The notes under the pieces were generated by a model. The model saw nothing but the letters and a program-made list of their open reading frames with translations, did not search any database and was not told the DNA's origin. From contig CBFIBR010000003.1 in NCBI GenBank assembly GCA_965660935.1, forward strand, positions 34,769-98,768: a stretch of DNA of 64,000 bases, read 5' to 3'. Position numbers and translations under genes: made by a program. Shown in pieces: positions 9,940 to 19,346 of the stretch (its first letter is position 1; the number at the start of each line of letters is the position of its first letter). The DNA is from UBA1172 sp002457135. Lineage in GTDB: Bacteria > Pseudomonadota > Alphaproteobacteria > Puniceispirillales > UBA1172.

Positions 9940-10773
9940 ATGCGGCTGGCCAATCTGCAATACACCGCCCGTCCCATTGAGGCGGAGACACTCAGCGTTA
10001 TCCTGCCTCTCTTGGCTGAGGCCTGTGCGGAAGGGGCTGATCTGGTCGCCCTGCCCGAATGCGCCACCATCATGGCGAAAGACCGCAACACGCTGATGGA
10101 GGAAGCCGGAAATGAGGCCACCAGCCGGGGGCTGAGTACCTTGCGTGAGGCAGCGGCGAGGCATCAACGCTGGCTGCTGATCGGATCATTACTCCTCAAC
10201 GCGGATAACGGTGACGGGCAGATGGTCAACCGGTCGTTGCTGATTTCGCCCGATGGCGCGATCCATGCCCGCTATGACAAGATACACATGTTTGATGCCG
10301 AGCTGGGCGATGGCCAGCACTACCGCGAATCCGATCATTACATCCCCGGCACCACCGCCATGCTGGCGCATACCCCGCTTGCCACCATCGGCATGACCAT
10401 CTGTTATGACCTGCGTTTCCCGGGGCTGTACCGCACGTTGGCTGAGGCAGGGGCCCAGATACTGGCCGTACCCTCCGCGTTCACCAGGGTCACAGGGGCG
10501 GCGCATTGGCAGACGCTGTTGCGGGCGCGGGCGATTGAAAACAGCTGTTTCGTCATGGCCCCGGCGCAGACCGGCACCCATGATGGCGGCCGCCAGACCT
10601 GGGGCCATTCGCTGATCATCAATCCCTGGGGCGAGATACTGGCGGATGGTGGTGAGGCCGAGGGCATCAGCATGGCCGATATCAATCTGGCTGATCTGCC
10701 CAAGGCACGGCATCGCATCCCGTCCATCACAGGCGGGCGGGCGTTCACATTGTCGGAAACCGAAACCTCTTAA
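9940..10773 (+). CDS. Carbon-nitrogen hydrolase (nitrilase superfamily, Nit1/Nit2-like)
   Basis: This 277-residue amidase-type enzyme carries the full catalytic set: Glu40 (ALPECA), Lys114 (RYDKIH) and Cys155 (TICYDLRFP). The Nit branch includes deaminated-glutathione amidase and omega-amidase. HMFDAELGD and the C-terminal HRIPSITGGRAF fit that branch. The start is the ATG at 9940, with AGGA seven bases upstream. It follows comF directly. In many Alphaproteobacteria the glutaredoxin gene grxC lies between these two, and it is absent here. The exact substrate is not visible from sequence. Confidence 0.85.
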   Translation: MRLANLQYTARPIEAETLSVILPLLAEACAEGADLVALPECATIMAKDRNTLMEEAGNEATSRGLSTLREAAARHQRWLLIGSLLLNADNGDGQMVNRSLLISPDGAIHARYDKIHMFDAELGDGQHYRESDHYIPGTTAMLAHTPLATIGMTICYDLRFPGLYRTLAEAGAQILAVPSAFTRVTGAAHWQTLLRARAIENSCFVMAPAQTGTHDGGRQTWGHSLIINPWGEILADGGEAEGISMADINLADLPKARHRIPSITGGRAFTLSETETS

Positions 10774-10785
10774 GCCCGGTCTTTA

Positions 10786-11742
10786 CTAGGCCAGACCCTT
10801 GTCACCGATGGCGAGGTATTTATCCTGACGCTGCTGGATCAGCTCTGCGGCGGAAAGCCCGCTCATGGATTTGAGCTGGTCTGCAATCGTATCACCCAGG
10901 CTTTCAATCGCCTCATGGGGTTCACGATGCGCTGCTCCGAGCGGTTCCGGCACCACCGCGTCAACCACACCAAGCGTTGCCATATCCTGGGCTGTCAGGC
11001 GCAACGCCTCGGCAGCGACCTTGGCGTGATCCGCGCTGCGCCACAGGATCGATGCGCAGCCTTCGGGTGAAATCACCGAATAGACAGCGTGTTCATACAT
11101 CACCACCTTGTTGCCTGTCGCAAGGGCAATAGCCCCGCCGGACCCGCCCTCACCGATAATGGCCGCCACCATCGGGCTGGGCAGGTTGAGGCAGGCCTCA
11201 ATCGACCGGGCAATAGCCTCAGCCTGGCCGCGTTCCTCCGCCCCCATGCCGGGATAGGCACCGGCGGTATCAACAAAGGAGATCACCGGCAGGCCGAAAC
11301 GCCCCGCCATTTCCATCAGGCGGCGGGCCTTGCGGTAGCCTTCGGGGCGGGCCATGCCGAAATTCCGCTTGATGCGTTCATCGGTGGACCGGCCCTTTTC
11401 GGTTCCCATGATCATCACCGGCTCACCCCGGAAACGGGCCAGACCGCCGATCACGGCATGGTCTTCGGCATAACTCCGGTCACCGGCAAGAGGGGTGAAT
11501 TCCGTGAACAACTGGTCAACGATGGACAGCGTCTTGGGGCGGTCAGGGTGCCGCGCAATCTGAACCTTGTCCCATGGGCCAAGGGATGAATAGGCGTTCT
11601 TGATTTCGCGTTTCAGCTTTCGCTGGAGATCACCAACCTCATCCGTGATGTTGATGTTCATGTCGGACGACATGTGGCGCAATTCTTCGATTTTGCCTTC
11701 CAGAACGGCAATCGGTTTTTCAAATTCGAGAAAATGACGCAT
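10786..11742 (-). CDS. accA: Acetyl-CoA carboxylase carboxyltransferase subunit alpha
   Basis: AccA, with AccD, transfers the carboxyl group from carboxybiotin to acetyl-CoA, giving malonyl-CoA for fatty acid synthesis. The 318-residue length and the start MRHFLEFEKPIAVLEGKIEE are typical. The carboxyltransferase core is seen in VISFVDTAGAYPGMGAEERGQ and IGEGGSGGAIALATG. The C-terminal stretch after residue 300 is short, as expected for bacterial AccA. It lies 49 bases downstream of xerD on the same strand. The end is convergent with the nitrilase gene, 12 bases away. Confidence 0.97.
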   Translation of the reverse strand: MRHFLEFEKPIAVLEGKIEELRHMSSDMNINITDEVGDLQRKLKREIKNAYSSLGPWDKVQIARHPDRPKTLSIVDQLFTEFTPLAGDRSYAEDHAVIGGLARFRGEPVMIMGTEKGRSTDERIKRNFGMARPEGYRKARRLMEMAGRFGLPVISFVDTAGAYPGMGAEERGQAEAIARSIEACLNLPSPMVAAIIGEGGSGGAIALATGNKVVMYEHAVYSVISPEGCASILWRSADHAKVAAEALRLTAQDMATLGVVDAVVPEPLGAAHREPHEAIESLGDTIADQLKSMSGLSAAELIQQRQDKYLAIGDKGLA

Positions 11743-11791
11743 GAGCGAGTCTCTTGAGTTTGGGGACTGAGGCTAACGACTATAGACCAAA

Positions 11792-12757
11792 TCAGTCACG
11801 GCGGGCAAGCGGATGACTGTCACGGACCAGCCCGGCCAGCCTCTTGTCCTGGGTTTTGGTGTAAATTTCGGTGGTGGTGATGCTGGCATGACCCAGCAAC
11901 AACTGGAGCGAACGCAAATCCGCCCCCCTGTTCAGCATATGGGTGGCAAAGGAATGCCGCAGCATATGGGGGCTGACCGAGGTGGTGATCCCGGCACGCT
12001 GGCCAAGATCACGAATTTCAAGGAAGACAGCCTCCCGCCCGATATGGCCCTGTGGTGTCGGGAAGAGAAAATCCGAAGCCACAAAATCAGGGTTCCGGTC
12101 ACGCCATTCGAGCCATCGCGCCACCGCCTGATGGGCGGCATCGGTCATCAGCACGACCCGTTCCTTGCCGCCCTTGCCCCTGATGGTGATGCTGGTCTGC
12201 CCCCGGCTGACCGAGGCCACGGGCAGGGCCACCATTTCGGAAATACGCATGCCGGTGGCGTAGAGAATTTCGAGCATCGCGGCAAGCCGTATCCCGGCGG
12301 TATCACCTGCCTCCGCCACAATGGCGAAGAGCTTGCCGACTTCATCCTCGGTCAGACTTTTGGGCAGGGGGGCCGGGATTTTCGGCCGATCAATAGAGGC
12401 GGTCGGGTCATCATCGCGCAAGCCCTCATCAACACAGAACAGCATGAACTGGTGAATGGCGGTGAGGCGGCGGGCAACGCTGCGGGCAGCAAGATGGGCC
12501 GACCATTGCGCAAGGCAGTGACGGATGGCATCGGCATCGGCATCGAGCAGGCTGACCCCGTCAATGCTGGTGGCCATGGCCACAAGATCACGCCGATAGG
12601 CATCAATGGTGTTGGCGGAAACCCCGCGCTCTGCCCTGATGGCCATCATGAAACGGTCCACCACCAGACGATCACCCGGGCTGAATGGCCCCCCATCTTT
12701 TTGAGGGGTGTTTTTATCAGATTTGCCCTTATTGGATTTGGCTGAAGGTTGAGGCAT
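11792..12757 (-). CDS. xerD: Tyrosine recombinase XerD
   Basis: XerD works with XerC at dif to resolve chromosome dimers. The catalytic residues are all visible: Arg in GMRISEM, Lys in RGKGGKER, the HxxR of HMLRHSFATHML, His in LLGHAS and Tyr in TEIYT. A SAM-like N-terminal DNA-binding domain (FMMAIRAERGVSANTIDAYRRDL) precedes the catalytic domain. The ATG at 12757 gives 321 residues. About 25 Lys/Ser-rich residues come before the conserved domain, which is longer than usual. An ATG at 12790 would add 11 more. The 5' end overlaps the stop of the upstream hypothetical gene by 29 bases. Confidence 0.9.
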   Translation of the reverse strand: MPQPSAKSNKGKSDKNTPQKDGGPFSPGDRLVVDRFMMAIRAERGVSANTIDAYRRDLVAMATSIDGVSLLDADADAIRHCLAQWSAHLAARSVARRLTAIHQFMLFCVDEGLRDDDPTASIDRPKIPAPLPKSLTEDEVGKLFAIVAEAGDTAGIRLAAMLEILYATGMRISEMVALPVASVSRGQTSITIRGKGGKERVVLMTDAAHQAVARWLEWRDRNPDFVASDFLFPTPQGHIGREAVFLEIRDLGQRAGITTSVSPHMLRHSFATHMLNRGADLRSLQLLLGHASITTTEIYTKTQDKRLAGLVRDSHPLARRD

Positions 12758-14573
12758 CCGCCGCCCCCGTGGTGGCAAAGTAACGCTCAAGCGCCCAGCC
12801 GGTCAGGATTTCCCGCGCCAGACTGCGGGCGGTGTCTTCAAGCCCGGCACGATGGAGCGCGCCAACCAGCCGTGCCGCATCCTCACGCCCCAGCTGCCAG
12901 GGCTTGGCTTCACCAAGGGTGATCCCGGCCAGCAACAGGGTTTCGGCGGGCAGACCGGCCCCGGCGCTTTCTTCAAGTGCCATCAACTGGCCGAGCGGCA
13001 GGCTGATTTCAGCCGTGGCAAGCCTGCTGTCTTCATCAAGCTGCTGCTGCCAGCCCATCGGGTCAACCGTAAGGCCAAGCGACTGCAACAGCGGGATGGC
13101 ATCAACCGCGCCTGCTGAAATCAGGCTGAATGTGCTGATATCGCCCTCATCAAGGGTGATGATTTCGGCCCATGCCATGGCTTCCTCATCAAATCCGACA
13201 CTCTCCTGCCCCGGCAACAGGGCTGTCAGCATCGCGGCCGCATCACCGGTGATGAACGGTGTCCATATCTCAAGGCTGCGGCCGCCACCATGGGCATAGT
13301 CATTCGACAATGCCTTGAGGGCGATATCCGAAATCGCGCTGTCATCATCCTCAAGGGCAATAGCCTGCCAGGCGAGGAAACGGGCAATATCAACCTCATC
13401 AGCATTGCCGCCAAGGGACAGGCGGGTCAGTGCCTCACTGGCGGAAACACCGGCAACAGGCAGGATCGCCCAGCCCGCGATAATATCGCTGATCGACTGG
13501 TCATGCTGGCTGAAGGCACGGGCGCCAAGCAGGATCTGGGCATCGTCACCAAGATAGCGAAGCCCGCCAAGGCTGGCCCGATGCTCATTCGCGGATTGCA
13601 GCGCGGCACTGGAAATTTCAACCCGTGCGCTGTCCATCAGCACCAGATTGAGCGGGCCGATGGACGCATCCTCCGGCAGGGTGAGGTCATTGCCGGCATT
13701 GGTCAGCTTTTCCATCAGCGTGAAATAGGCAGGGTCATCAACCCCGCTATCGGCGAGGATATCAAGCCCGAAGGATGCCTTGGTAATCTCCCCGGTAATG
13801 ACCTGACAGAAAGCGTTGATCTGGTGCCAGACCGGCTCCAGCGTTGTGCTGGACTGCTGGTTCGCGTAAGTGCAGGCGGCTTCATCATTGCGGTTGATCA
13901 GGTCATGCATCACCAGCCATTTTTTCCATTCAACCCATTCCTGGTTATCCGGCAGCTGGCGCACCATGGCGGCGATATCATCGGCACTGGCGTTCATTTT
14001 TAGCCAGTTGAGCCTCTGTTCAATCATGGTTTCAGCAATATCCACCGATCCTTCGGGGGGAACAGCGCGGCTGATCATGACATGGGCAAGCCTCTGGCTC
14101 AGCGTGGGGGAGGCTACTTTCTCCGGCAGGAGATCATACAGAACCGAAACCTTGGTCGCATTGGAAGATGCCCACATCAACCGGTCAAGCCCATCAACGC
14201 TCTGGCGATCAAGCCCCAGCGATGCCAGCCTGACCGAAGACGGTTTTTTGAGGGTCAGCCCGGTTGAAATAGCAATCCGGCTGGCGGGAACGTCGGCCTC
14301 ATCCTCAATCGCCTCATCAAGCGGGGTGGTTTCGATTTCAGTGTCTTCAGGGTTGGCCAGGATGGTCAGGTCAAGCGGCTGGCTGTCAGCAATCCCGCCA
14401 GTACCTGAAGTATCTGTGGTGTCGTCAGTTCCGGTGATCCCGGTGATATCAGTCGTCCCGCTGACCGCATTGCCGGTCAGATCGAGCGCGGTCTGGGCAT
14501 TCGCAACACCCCCGATCATCAGCATCATCACCGCGCCTGCAACCGGCATCCTGAAACGGAAATTCTTAACCAT
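12729..14573 (-). CDS. Exported alpha-helical protein of unknown function
   Basis: I do not recognise this 614-residue protein. A signal peptide is clear: a basic start (MVKNFRFR), a hydrophobic core and a cleavage site near VANA-QT. A short low-complexity segment rich in Thr, Gly and Asp follows (about residues 38-65, built from TG/TD units), then a long acidic, Leu/Ala-rich region that looks all-helical and TPR- or Sel1-like in texture, without a clear repeat. No membrane segment follows the signal peptide, so a periplasmic location is likely. It is divergent from aroK and overlaps the start of xerD. Confidence 0.7.
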   Translation of the reverse strand: MVKNFRFRMPVAGAVMMLMIGGVANAQTALDLTGNAVSGTTDITGITGTDDTTDTSGTGGIADSQPLDLTILANPEDTEIETTPLDEAIEDEADVPASRIAISTGLTLKKPSSVRLASLGLDRQSVDGLDRLMWASSNATKVSVLYDLLPEKVASPTLSQRLAHVMISRAVPPEGSVDIAETMIEQRLNWLKMNASADDIAAMVRQLPDNQEWVEWKKWLVMHDLINRNDEAACTYANQQSSTTLEPVWHQINAFCQVITGEITKASFGLDILADSGVDDPAYFTLMEKLTNAGNDLTLPEDASIGPLNLVLMDSARVEISSAALQSANEHRASLGGLRYLGDDAQILLGARAFSQHDQSISDIIAGWAILPVAGVSASEALTRLSLGGNADEVDIARFLAWQAIALEDDDSAISDIALKALSNDYAHGGGRSLEIWTPFITGDAAAMLTALLPGQESVGFDEEAMAWAEIITLDEGDISTFSLISAGAVDAIPLLQSLGLTVDPMGWQQQLDEDSRLATAEISLPLGQLMALEESAGAGLPAETLLLAGITLGEAKPWQLGREDAARLVGALHRAGLEDTARSLAREILTGWALERYFATTGAADASTFSQIQ

Positions 14574-14696
14574 TGCCTCTACCCCTGCTTTATAGAACCC
14601 GGTCCGGTCTCATTCCAGACTGCCCATTGCCGATTGTTCCTGAATGGGCGCGGAAATTTGCCGCCGTGGTATTTTAACTTAAAAGCGAAGCATAAT

Positions 14697-15335
14697 ATGG
14701 TAGATAATTATGACCGCATTGAGGCGCACAATACCATGGAAACCCCTAGGGCAAAACAACAGAGACACGCAGATCCGGTGACTCTTCCGAAACCGTTGGT
14801 GCTGATCGGCCTCATGGGGGCTGGCAAATCCAAGATCGGCCGGATGCTGGCGGGCGGGATGAATGTGCCTTTCGCGGATAGTGACAATGAAATCGAACAT
14901 TCCGCCGGGATGAGCATTGCCTCTATCTTTGACCGCTATGGTGAGCCGTCGTTCCGTGATCTTGAAGTGCGGGTGCTGACCAGCCTTATCACGGGCAAGG
15001 ATGGCAGCCCACCCGGGGTCGTTGCCACCGGCGGCGGTGCCTTCATGCGGGACGAAATCCGCACCCTGATCCGGGACAACGCGATTTCAATCTGGCTGAG
15101 GGCAGAACCGGCGACACTGGCAGGGCGCATTTCCAACACCGACAGCCGCCCCCTTTTGAAAGGCAAGGATGCCGCGGCGGTGCTGACTGATCTGGCCGAA
15201 CAACGCTACCCTGTTTACGCCGGGGCCGACCTGATCGTTGATACGGATGGACTGACCACCGATGCTGCGGTAAAAAAGGTAAGCGCCGCCATGCACCATT
15301 ATCTTGAGACGATCAGAACCAACGAGCCATCATGA
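14697..15335 (+). CDS. aroK: Shikimate kinase
   Basis: AroK phosphorylates shikimate at the 3-OH in the aromatic amino-acid pathway. The P-loop GLMGAGKSKIG, the shikimate-binding DSDNEIE and FRDLEVRVL segments, and the glycine-rich VVATGGGAF are all present. The ATG at 14697 gives 212 residues, with about 30 residues before the conserved core. An in-frame ATG at 14733 (METPRAKQQ) would give a length nearer the norm. The stop overlaps the aroB start (ATGA), so aroK and aroB are translationally coupled. Confidence 0.94.
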   Translation: MVDNYDRIEAHNTMETPRAKQQRHADPVTLPKPLVLIGLMGAGKSKIGRMLAGGMNVPFADSDNEIEHSAGMSIASIFDRYGEPSFRDLEVRVLTSLITGKDGSPPGVVATGGGAFMRDEIRTLIRDNAISIWLRAEPATLAGRISNTDSRPLLKGKDAAAVLTDLAEQRYPVYAGADLIVDTDGLTTDAAVKKVSAAMHHYLETIRTNEPS

Positions 15336-16462
15336 CAGTCACCGCTCATCACACCAGTGTCGATGTTTCACTGGGGTCGCGTTCCTACCCTGTTATCATT
15401 GGTGAGAATATTCTTGCTGATGCCGGCACGCTGGCGCGGGAGACCCTGTCGGGCCGTCATGTCATCATCATCGCTGATGCGGCGGTGGATGCGGACTGGC
15501 GACCCCGGCTCGAAGCCGGCATCAAGACGGTTGCGGATAAGGTCAGCTGCCTCACCGTACCGGGGGGTGAAGCCTCAAAATCCGTTCATCAATACGGCCA
15601 GCTGATGGAATCCATCCTTGCCTTGGGGGTGGACCGGAAAACCGTTCTGGTTGCCCTTGGTGGCGGCGTTATCGGTGATCTGGTCGGGTTTGCTGCGGCC
15701 AGCCTGTTGCGCGGGGTTGATTTCATTCAGGTGCCAACCACGCTGCTGGCGATGGTCGACTCGTCGGTTGGCGGCAAGACCGGGATCAACGCGATGGCAG
15801 GAAAAAACCTCATCGGTGCCTTCCATCAGCCGAGGGCGGTGCTGGCGGATACAGCGTGCCTCAAAACCCTGCCTGAGCGGGAAATGCGCGCCGGTTACGC
15901 CGAGGTCGTGAAATACGGCCTGCTCGGTGATGCCGATTTTTTTGACCGGCTAGAAAACAGCCTGCCCGCCATCATGCAGCAGGACCCCGCTGTTGTGGCC
16001 GAAACCGTTGCCCATTGCTGCCGCGCCAAGGCCGCGATTGTCGCCGCTGATGAACGCGAGAGCGGCAAGCGCGCCCTGCTGAACCTCGGCCATACATTCG
16101 GCCATGCCTATGAGGCCGAGGCCGGTTATGACGGCAGCGTCCTGCATGGTGAGGCTATTGCCGCCGGGATGGTCGATGCCTTCCAAACGTCGGAACGGCT
16201 GGGGCTGGCCAGTCAGGCTGAATGCGACCGGGTCAAACGCCACCTTGATGCCGCCGGTCTGCCCACCCATCGCTCCCGGCTCAGCAACCGGCTTGGTGAG
16301 GCCGCGCCCGAAACCCTCATTACCCATATGCGAAAAGACAAGAAAGCCATCGGCGGGACCATCGTGCTGATCCTGCCCCACGGCATTGGTGATGCCCGGG
16401 TTGAAACCGGCATTGATGAGGCCGAGGTGATGACCACCCTCAGCGCAGGGGGCGGGGAATGA
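15332..16462 (+). CDS. aroB: 3-dehydroquinate synthase
   Basis: AroB converts DAHP to 3-dehydroquinate using NAD and a divalent metal. The 376-residue product shows the nucleotide-binding segment LGGGVIGDLVGFAAA, the conserved VPTTLLAMVDSSVGGKTGIN and metal-ligand histidines in NLGHTFGHAYE and LHGEAIAAGM. It overlaps aroK by four bases at its start and the CNNM gene by four bases at its end, so the three form one tightly coupled unit. Confidence 0.97.
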   Translation: MTVTAHHTSVDVSLGSRSYPVIIGENILADAGTLARETLSGRHVIIIADAAVDADWRPRLEAGIKTVADKVSCLTVPGGEASKSVHQYGQLMESILALGVDRKTVLVALGGGVIGDLVGFAAASLLRGVDFIQVPTTLLAMVDSSVGGKTGINAMAGKNLIGAFHQPRAVLADTACLKTLPEREMRAGYAEVVKYGLLGDADFFDRLENSLPAIMQQDPAVVAETVAHCCRAKAAIVAADERESGKRALLNLGHTFGHAYEAEAGYDGSVLHGEAIAAGMVDAFQTSERLGLASQAECDRVKRHLDAAGLPTHRSRLSNRLGEAAPETLITHMRKDKKAIGGTIVLILPHGIGDARVETGIDEAEVMTTLSAGGGE

Positions 16463-17817
16463 TCAGCATCATCCTCCTCTGCCTCGCGATTGTGGTGCTT
16501 CTGATCGGCTCGGCGTTTTTTTCGGGTTCCGAAACCGCCCTCACGGCAGCATCGGATGCCCGCATGCATGCGCTGGCCAATCGCGGCGACAAGCGCGCCA
16601 GTGCGATTGAAAAACTGCGCCATCACAAGGACAGGCTGATCAGCAGCCTGCTTATTGGTAACAACCTGGTCAACGTGCTGGCAACATCGCTGGCGACATC
16701 GGCCGCGATTACCCTCGCCGGGGAAAGCGGTGTTTTCATCGCCACCGCGCTGATGACGGTTCTGCTGGTCCTTTTTGCCGAGGTTCTGCCCAAGACCTAT
16801 GCCTTTAACCACGCTGACCGGCTCGCCCTGGCAGTGGCCAAGCCGGTGCGCTGGCTGGTGCTGATGCTGACCCCGCTGACCATCGGGCTGAACGCTGTGG
16901 TGAGGCTGATCATCAAGCCTGCCAGCAAGGAAGATGAAGAACATGAGGAAGAATTGCGCGGCATGATCGCCCTGCATTATTCGCGTTCCGATGATGAGGA
17001 AACGCGGGAGCAATCGGCCATGCTGTCAAGCGTGCTGGATCTGGGTGAGGTCACGGTTGATGAGGTCATGACACACCGTGCCTCGGTCGCTATGGTCAAC
17101 GCCGAAAGCATCCCCGAGGAAGCGTTCAGGCATATCATGGAATCGCCCTACACACGCCACCCTGTGTTTTCCGGGAAGACCGACAACATCATCGGTGTGC
17201 TGCACGTCAAGGAGTTGCTGCGTGAAATCGGCCGCGCCCATGATACCGACCGTCAGGATATCAATATCGCCGATGTTGCGAGCGAGCCGTATTTCATCCC
17301 TGAAACAACCATGCTGTTTGACCAGCTCCAGGCGTTCCGGTCACGGCGTGAGCATTTTGCCATCGTGGTCGATGAATACGGTGATTTCAGGGGCATTGTC
17401 ACGCTGGAGGATATTCTGGAGGAAATCGTCGGCAAGATCGATGATGAACACGATGATGAGATCAGCGGCATCAGCAGCCAGCCTGACGGCTCATGGATCG
17501 CGGAAGGCACGGTGACCATTCGTGACCTGAACCGTGCGCTCGGCTGGAATCTGCCTGATGATGATGCCAATACCGTGGCTGGTCTGGTGCTGAACGAATC
17601 CCGCACTATCCCTGATTCAGGGCAGGAATTTCGTTTCCACGGCACCCGTTTCCGGGTCCTGAGGCGGGTTCGCAACAAGATTGAGCGGATCAGGCTCTGG
17701 CACGAAAGCACCATCGTGGACCCCGCTCAACAAGAAAACCCCGAAGCCAAGAAGCCCGAACTAAAGAATCCCGAAGAAAAAAATAAGGAGATCAAGGAGA
17801 AACCTGATGCTGTCTGA
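16459..17817 (+). CDS. CNNM/CorC-HlyC family membrane protein with CBS pair
   Basis: This 452-residue protein has the DUF21 (CNNM) membrane domain in the first 150 residues. It begins with a hydrophobic helix, then FFSGSETALTAAS, the family signature, and further helices around NNLVNVLATSLATSAA and ALMTVLLVLFAEVLPKTYA. A CBS pair spans about residues 205-335 (VMTHRASVAM, EYGDFRGIVTLEDILEEIVG), followed by a CorC_HlyC domain. Relatives are linked to Mg2+ or Co2+ transport. The old name hemolysin is misleading. The last 30 residues are a Lys/Glu/Pro-rich tail with a repeated NPE.KK/EK pattern. Confidence 0.9.
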   Translation: MISIILLCLAIVVLLIGSAFFSGSETALTAASDARMHALANRGDKRASAIEKLRHHKDRLISSLLIGNNLVNVLATSLATSAAITLAGESGVFIATALMTVLLVLFAEVLPKTYAFNHADRLALAVAKPVRWLVLMLTPLTIGLNAVVRLIIKPASKEDEEHEEELRGMIALHYSRSDDEETREQSAMLSSVLDLGEVTVDEVMTHRASVAMVNAESIPEEAFRHIMESPYTRHPVFSGKTDNIIGVLHVKELLREIGRAHDTDRQDINIADVASEPYFIPETTMLFDQLQAFRSRREHFAIVVDEYGDFRGIVTLEDILEEIVGKIDDEHDDEISGISSQPDGSWIAEGTVTIRDLNRALGWNLPDDDANTVAGLVLNESRTIPDSGQEFRFHGTRFRVLRRVRNKIERIRLWHESTIVDPAQQENPEAKKPELKNPEEKNKEIKEKPDAV

Positions 17818-18349
17818 AGCCGTCAAGCGCGACCGTGTTCATACCCGTGAGATCAACCTCAATGGCTATCGCCGTGATGACGGACTGATTGATATCGAGG
17901 GTGAGATCACTGATGTTAAAACCTATTCCTTTCCCAACAGGGAACGCGGCATGATCAATGCCGGTGACCCGATCCACCACATGCAGGTCCGCATCACCAT
18001 CAACATGGAGCTGGAGATTGTCGCCGCCGAGGCGGTCACCGTTTCCGGCCCCTACGCGATCTGCCCGTCAGCAACCCGTGTCTTTGACCGGCTGGTCGGG
18101 CTGACCATTGGCCCCGGCTGGCGCAACCGCGTTCGCCAGAATATTGGCGGCGTCGAGGGCTGCACGCATATCACCGAATTGATGGGGCCGGTCGCCACCG
18201 TGGCGTATCAGACGCTCTATGGTGAAAAGGCCCGCATCGCCCGTGAAAGCGGCATCAAGCCATCAGAGACAGGGTCATCCAGCCTGGTCAATTCCTGCAT
18301 CGGTCATGCCGAGGACCCTGAAACGGTGCTGGCCAACCAGAATTCCTGA
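17807..18349 (+). CDS. DUF2889 family protein
   Basis: This 180-residue protein matches the DUF2889 family: HTREINLNGYRRDDGLIDIEGEITDVKTY near the start, then DPIHHMQVR, PYAICP and GCTHITELMGPVATVAYQT. The conserved His and Cys residues (IHHM, GCTH) suggest metal or cofactor binding, but no function is established to my knowledge. The ATG has AAGGAG at 17794-17799, seven bases upstream, and lies 11 bases inside the end of the CNNM gene, so the two are coupled. The following bolA gene is convergent. Confidence 0.8.
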   Translation: MLSEAVKRDRVHTREINLNGYRRDDGLIDIEGEITDVKTYSFPNRERGMINAGDPIHHMQVRITINMELEIVAAEAVTVSGPYAICPSATRVFDRLVGLTIGPGWRNRVRQNIGGVEGCTHITELMGPVATVAYQTLYGEKARIARESGIKPSETGSSSLVNSCIGHAEDPETVLANQNS

Positions 18350-18378
18350 GGGCCAAAATTCCTGATGAGTGGAGCCGC

Positions 18379-18645
18379 TTAGCGCAGGACCTTGATCTGG
18401 AGCGCGTGAAGCCCGGCCTCAAGCTCATCCGCCAGGGCATCATTGATGCGGCGATGGGCATCAACCCGGCCCAGCGCGGTCAGCTCATCGGCCAGAATCT
18501 CGACCTCGAAATGGGTCTCCCCGCCTTCACGCCACCCGGCATGACCATAATGCTGGGCCGAGACATCGCGGACCGTCAGCGTTGTCGGGCTGAACGTCTG
18601 CTCCAGCCGTGCGGTGATCCTGTCCTGGCGTGATGATGGTTCCAT
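18379..18645 (-). CDS. BolA family protein
   Basis: The 88-residue product has the BolA fold pattern: an N-terminal helix (RQDRITARLEQTF), the segment HAGWREGGETHFEVEILADELTAL, and the C-terminal RVDAHRRINDALADEL. BolA proteins pair with monothiol glutaredoxins and act in iron-sulfur cluster handling. The partner grx gene is not in this window. An AGGAA directly precedes the ATG. It is divergent from the J-domain gene, an arrangement seen in many Alphaproteobacteria next to cobS. Confidence 0.85.
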   Translation of the reverse strand: MEPSSRQDRITARLEQTFSPTTLTVRDVSAQHYGHAGWREGGETHFEVEILADELTALGRVDAHRRINDALADELEAGLHALQIKVLR

Positions 18646-18734
18646 TTCCTGCGGCCTCCAAGCCCCTCTGATGATGCCCGAATATCAATGGGCTAAACCT
18701 TGCAACAGCCTTCCTGAGGCTTATAGTAATATGG

Positions 18735-19322
18735 ATGACAAAGAAGAGTTTTGAAACACCGGAAATCCCGCCACGCAAGAAGGCTGAAAAGCCCCAGGAG
18801 CGGGCCTGCGCCCATGAGGGCTGCACCGAACCCGGTGCCTACCCCGCGCCGCGCTCCCGCAAGCATCTGCGCGACTATATCTGGCTCTGCCTTGAGCATG
18901 TCCGGGACTATAACCGCAAATGGAACTATTTTGACGGTTATGACGAAATGGAACTGGAACAGGCGATCCGCAGCTCAACAACATGGGAACGGCCATCGTG
19001 GAAATTCGGCACTTCCCAGAAGGGCGGTGATGCCTGGAAAACCGGCTTTGATGACCCCTTTGATGCCCTGGGCAACAAAGGGGATAATGATCCCTCAACC
19101 CCAAGGATTCAGATCACGAGGGAGCAGAAAAAAGCCTGGACCATTTTTGGACTTTCCCCTTGCACCAATCCGGAAACAGTGAAAAAACGATACAAGGAAC
19201 TGGCCAAGGAACATCATCCCGATGCCAATGGCGGTTCCAAACAATCAGAAGATAGGCTGAAAACGATTAACTGGGCTTATTCAGTATTGAAAGCACAATT
19301 CAATCGTGAAACATCATCATAG
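18735..19322 (+). CDS. J-domain protein (DnaJ-like)
   Basis: This 195-residue protein has a C-terminal J domain from about residue 135 (KKAWTIFGLSPCTN) with the HPD motif in KEHHPDANGG, so it should stimulate an Hsp70. The N-terminal half contains a small Cys/His-rich element (CAHEGCTE, and later CLEH) and a conserved aromatic stretch (RDYNRKWNYFDGY), typical of the alphaproteobacterial J-proteins encoded beside cobS. The stop is 24 bases before cobS, so they are probably cotranscribed. A role as chaperone for the cobaltochelatase is suggested only by position. Confidence 0.85.
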   Translation: MTKKSFETPEIPPRKKAEKPQERACAHEGCTEPGAYPAPRSRKHLRDYIWLCLEHVRDYNRKWNYFDGYDEMELEQAIRSSTTWERPSWKFGTSQKGGDAWKTGFDDPFDALGNKGDNDPSTPRIQITREQKKAWTIFGLSPCTNPETVKKRYKELAKEHHPDANGGSKQSEDRLKTINWAYSVLKAQFNRETSS

Positions 19323-19346
19323 ACCCTGCACCAAAAGGAAATTTTA

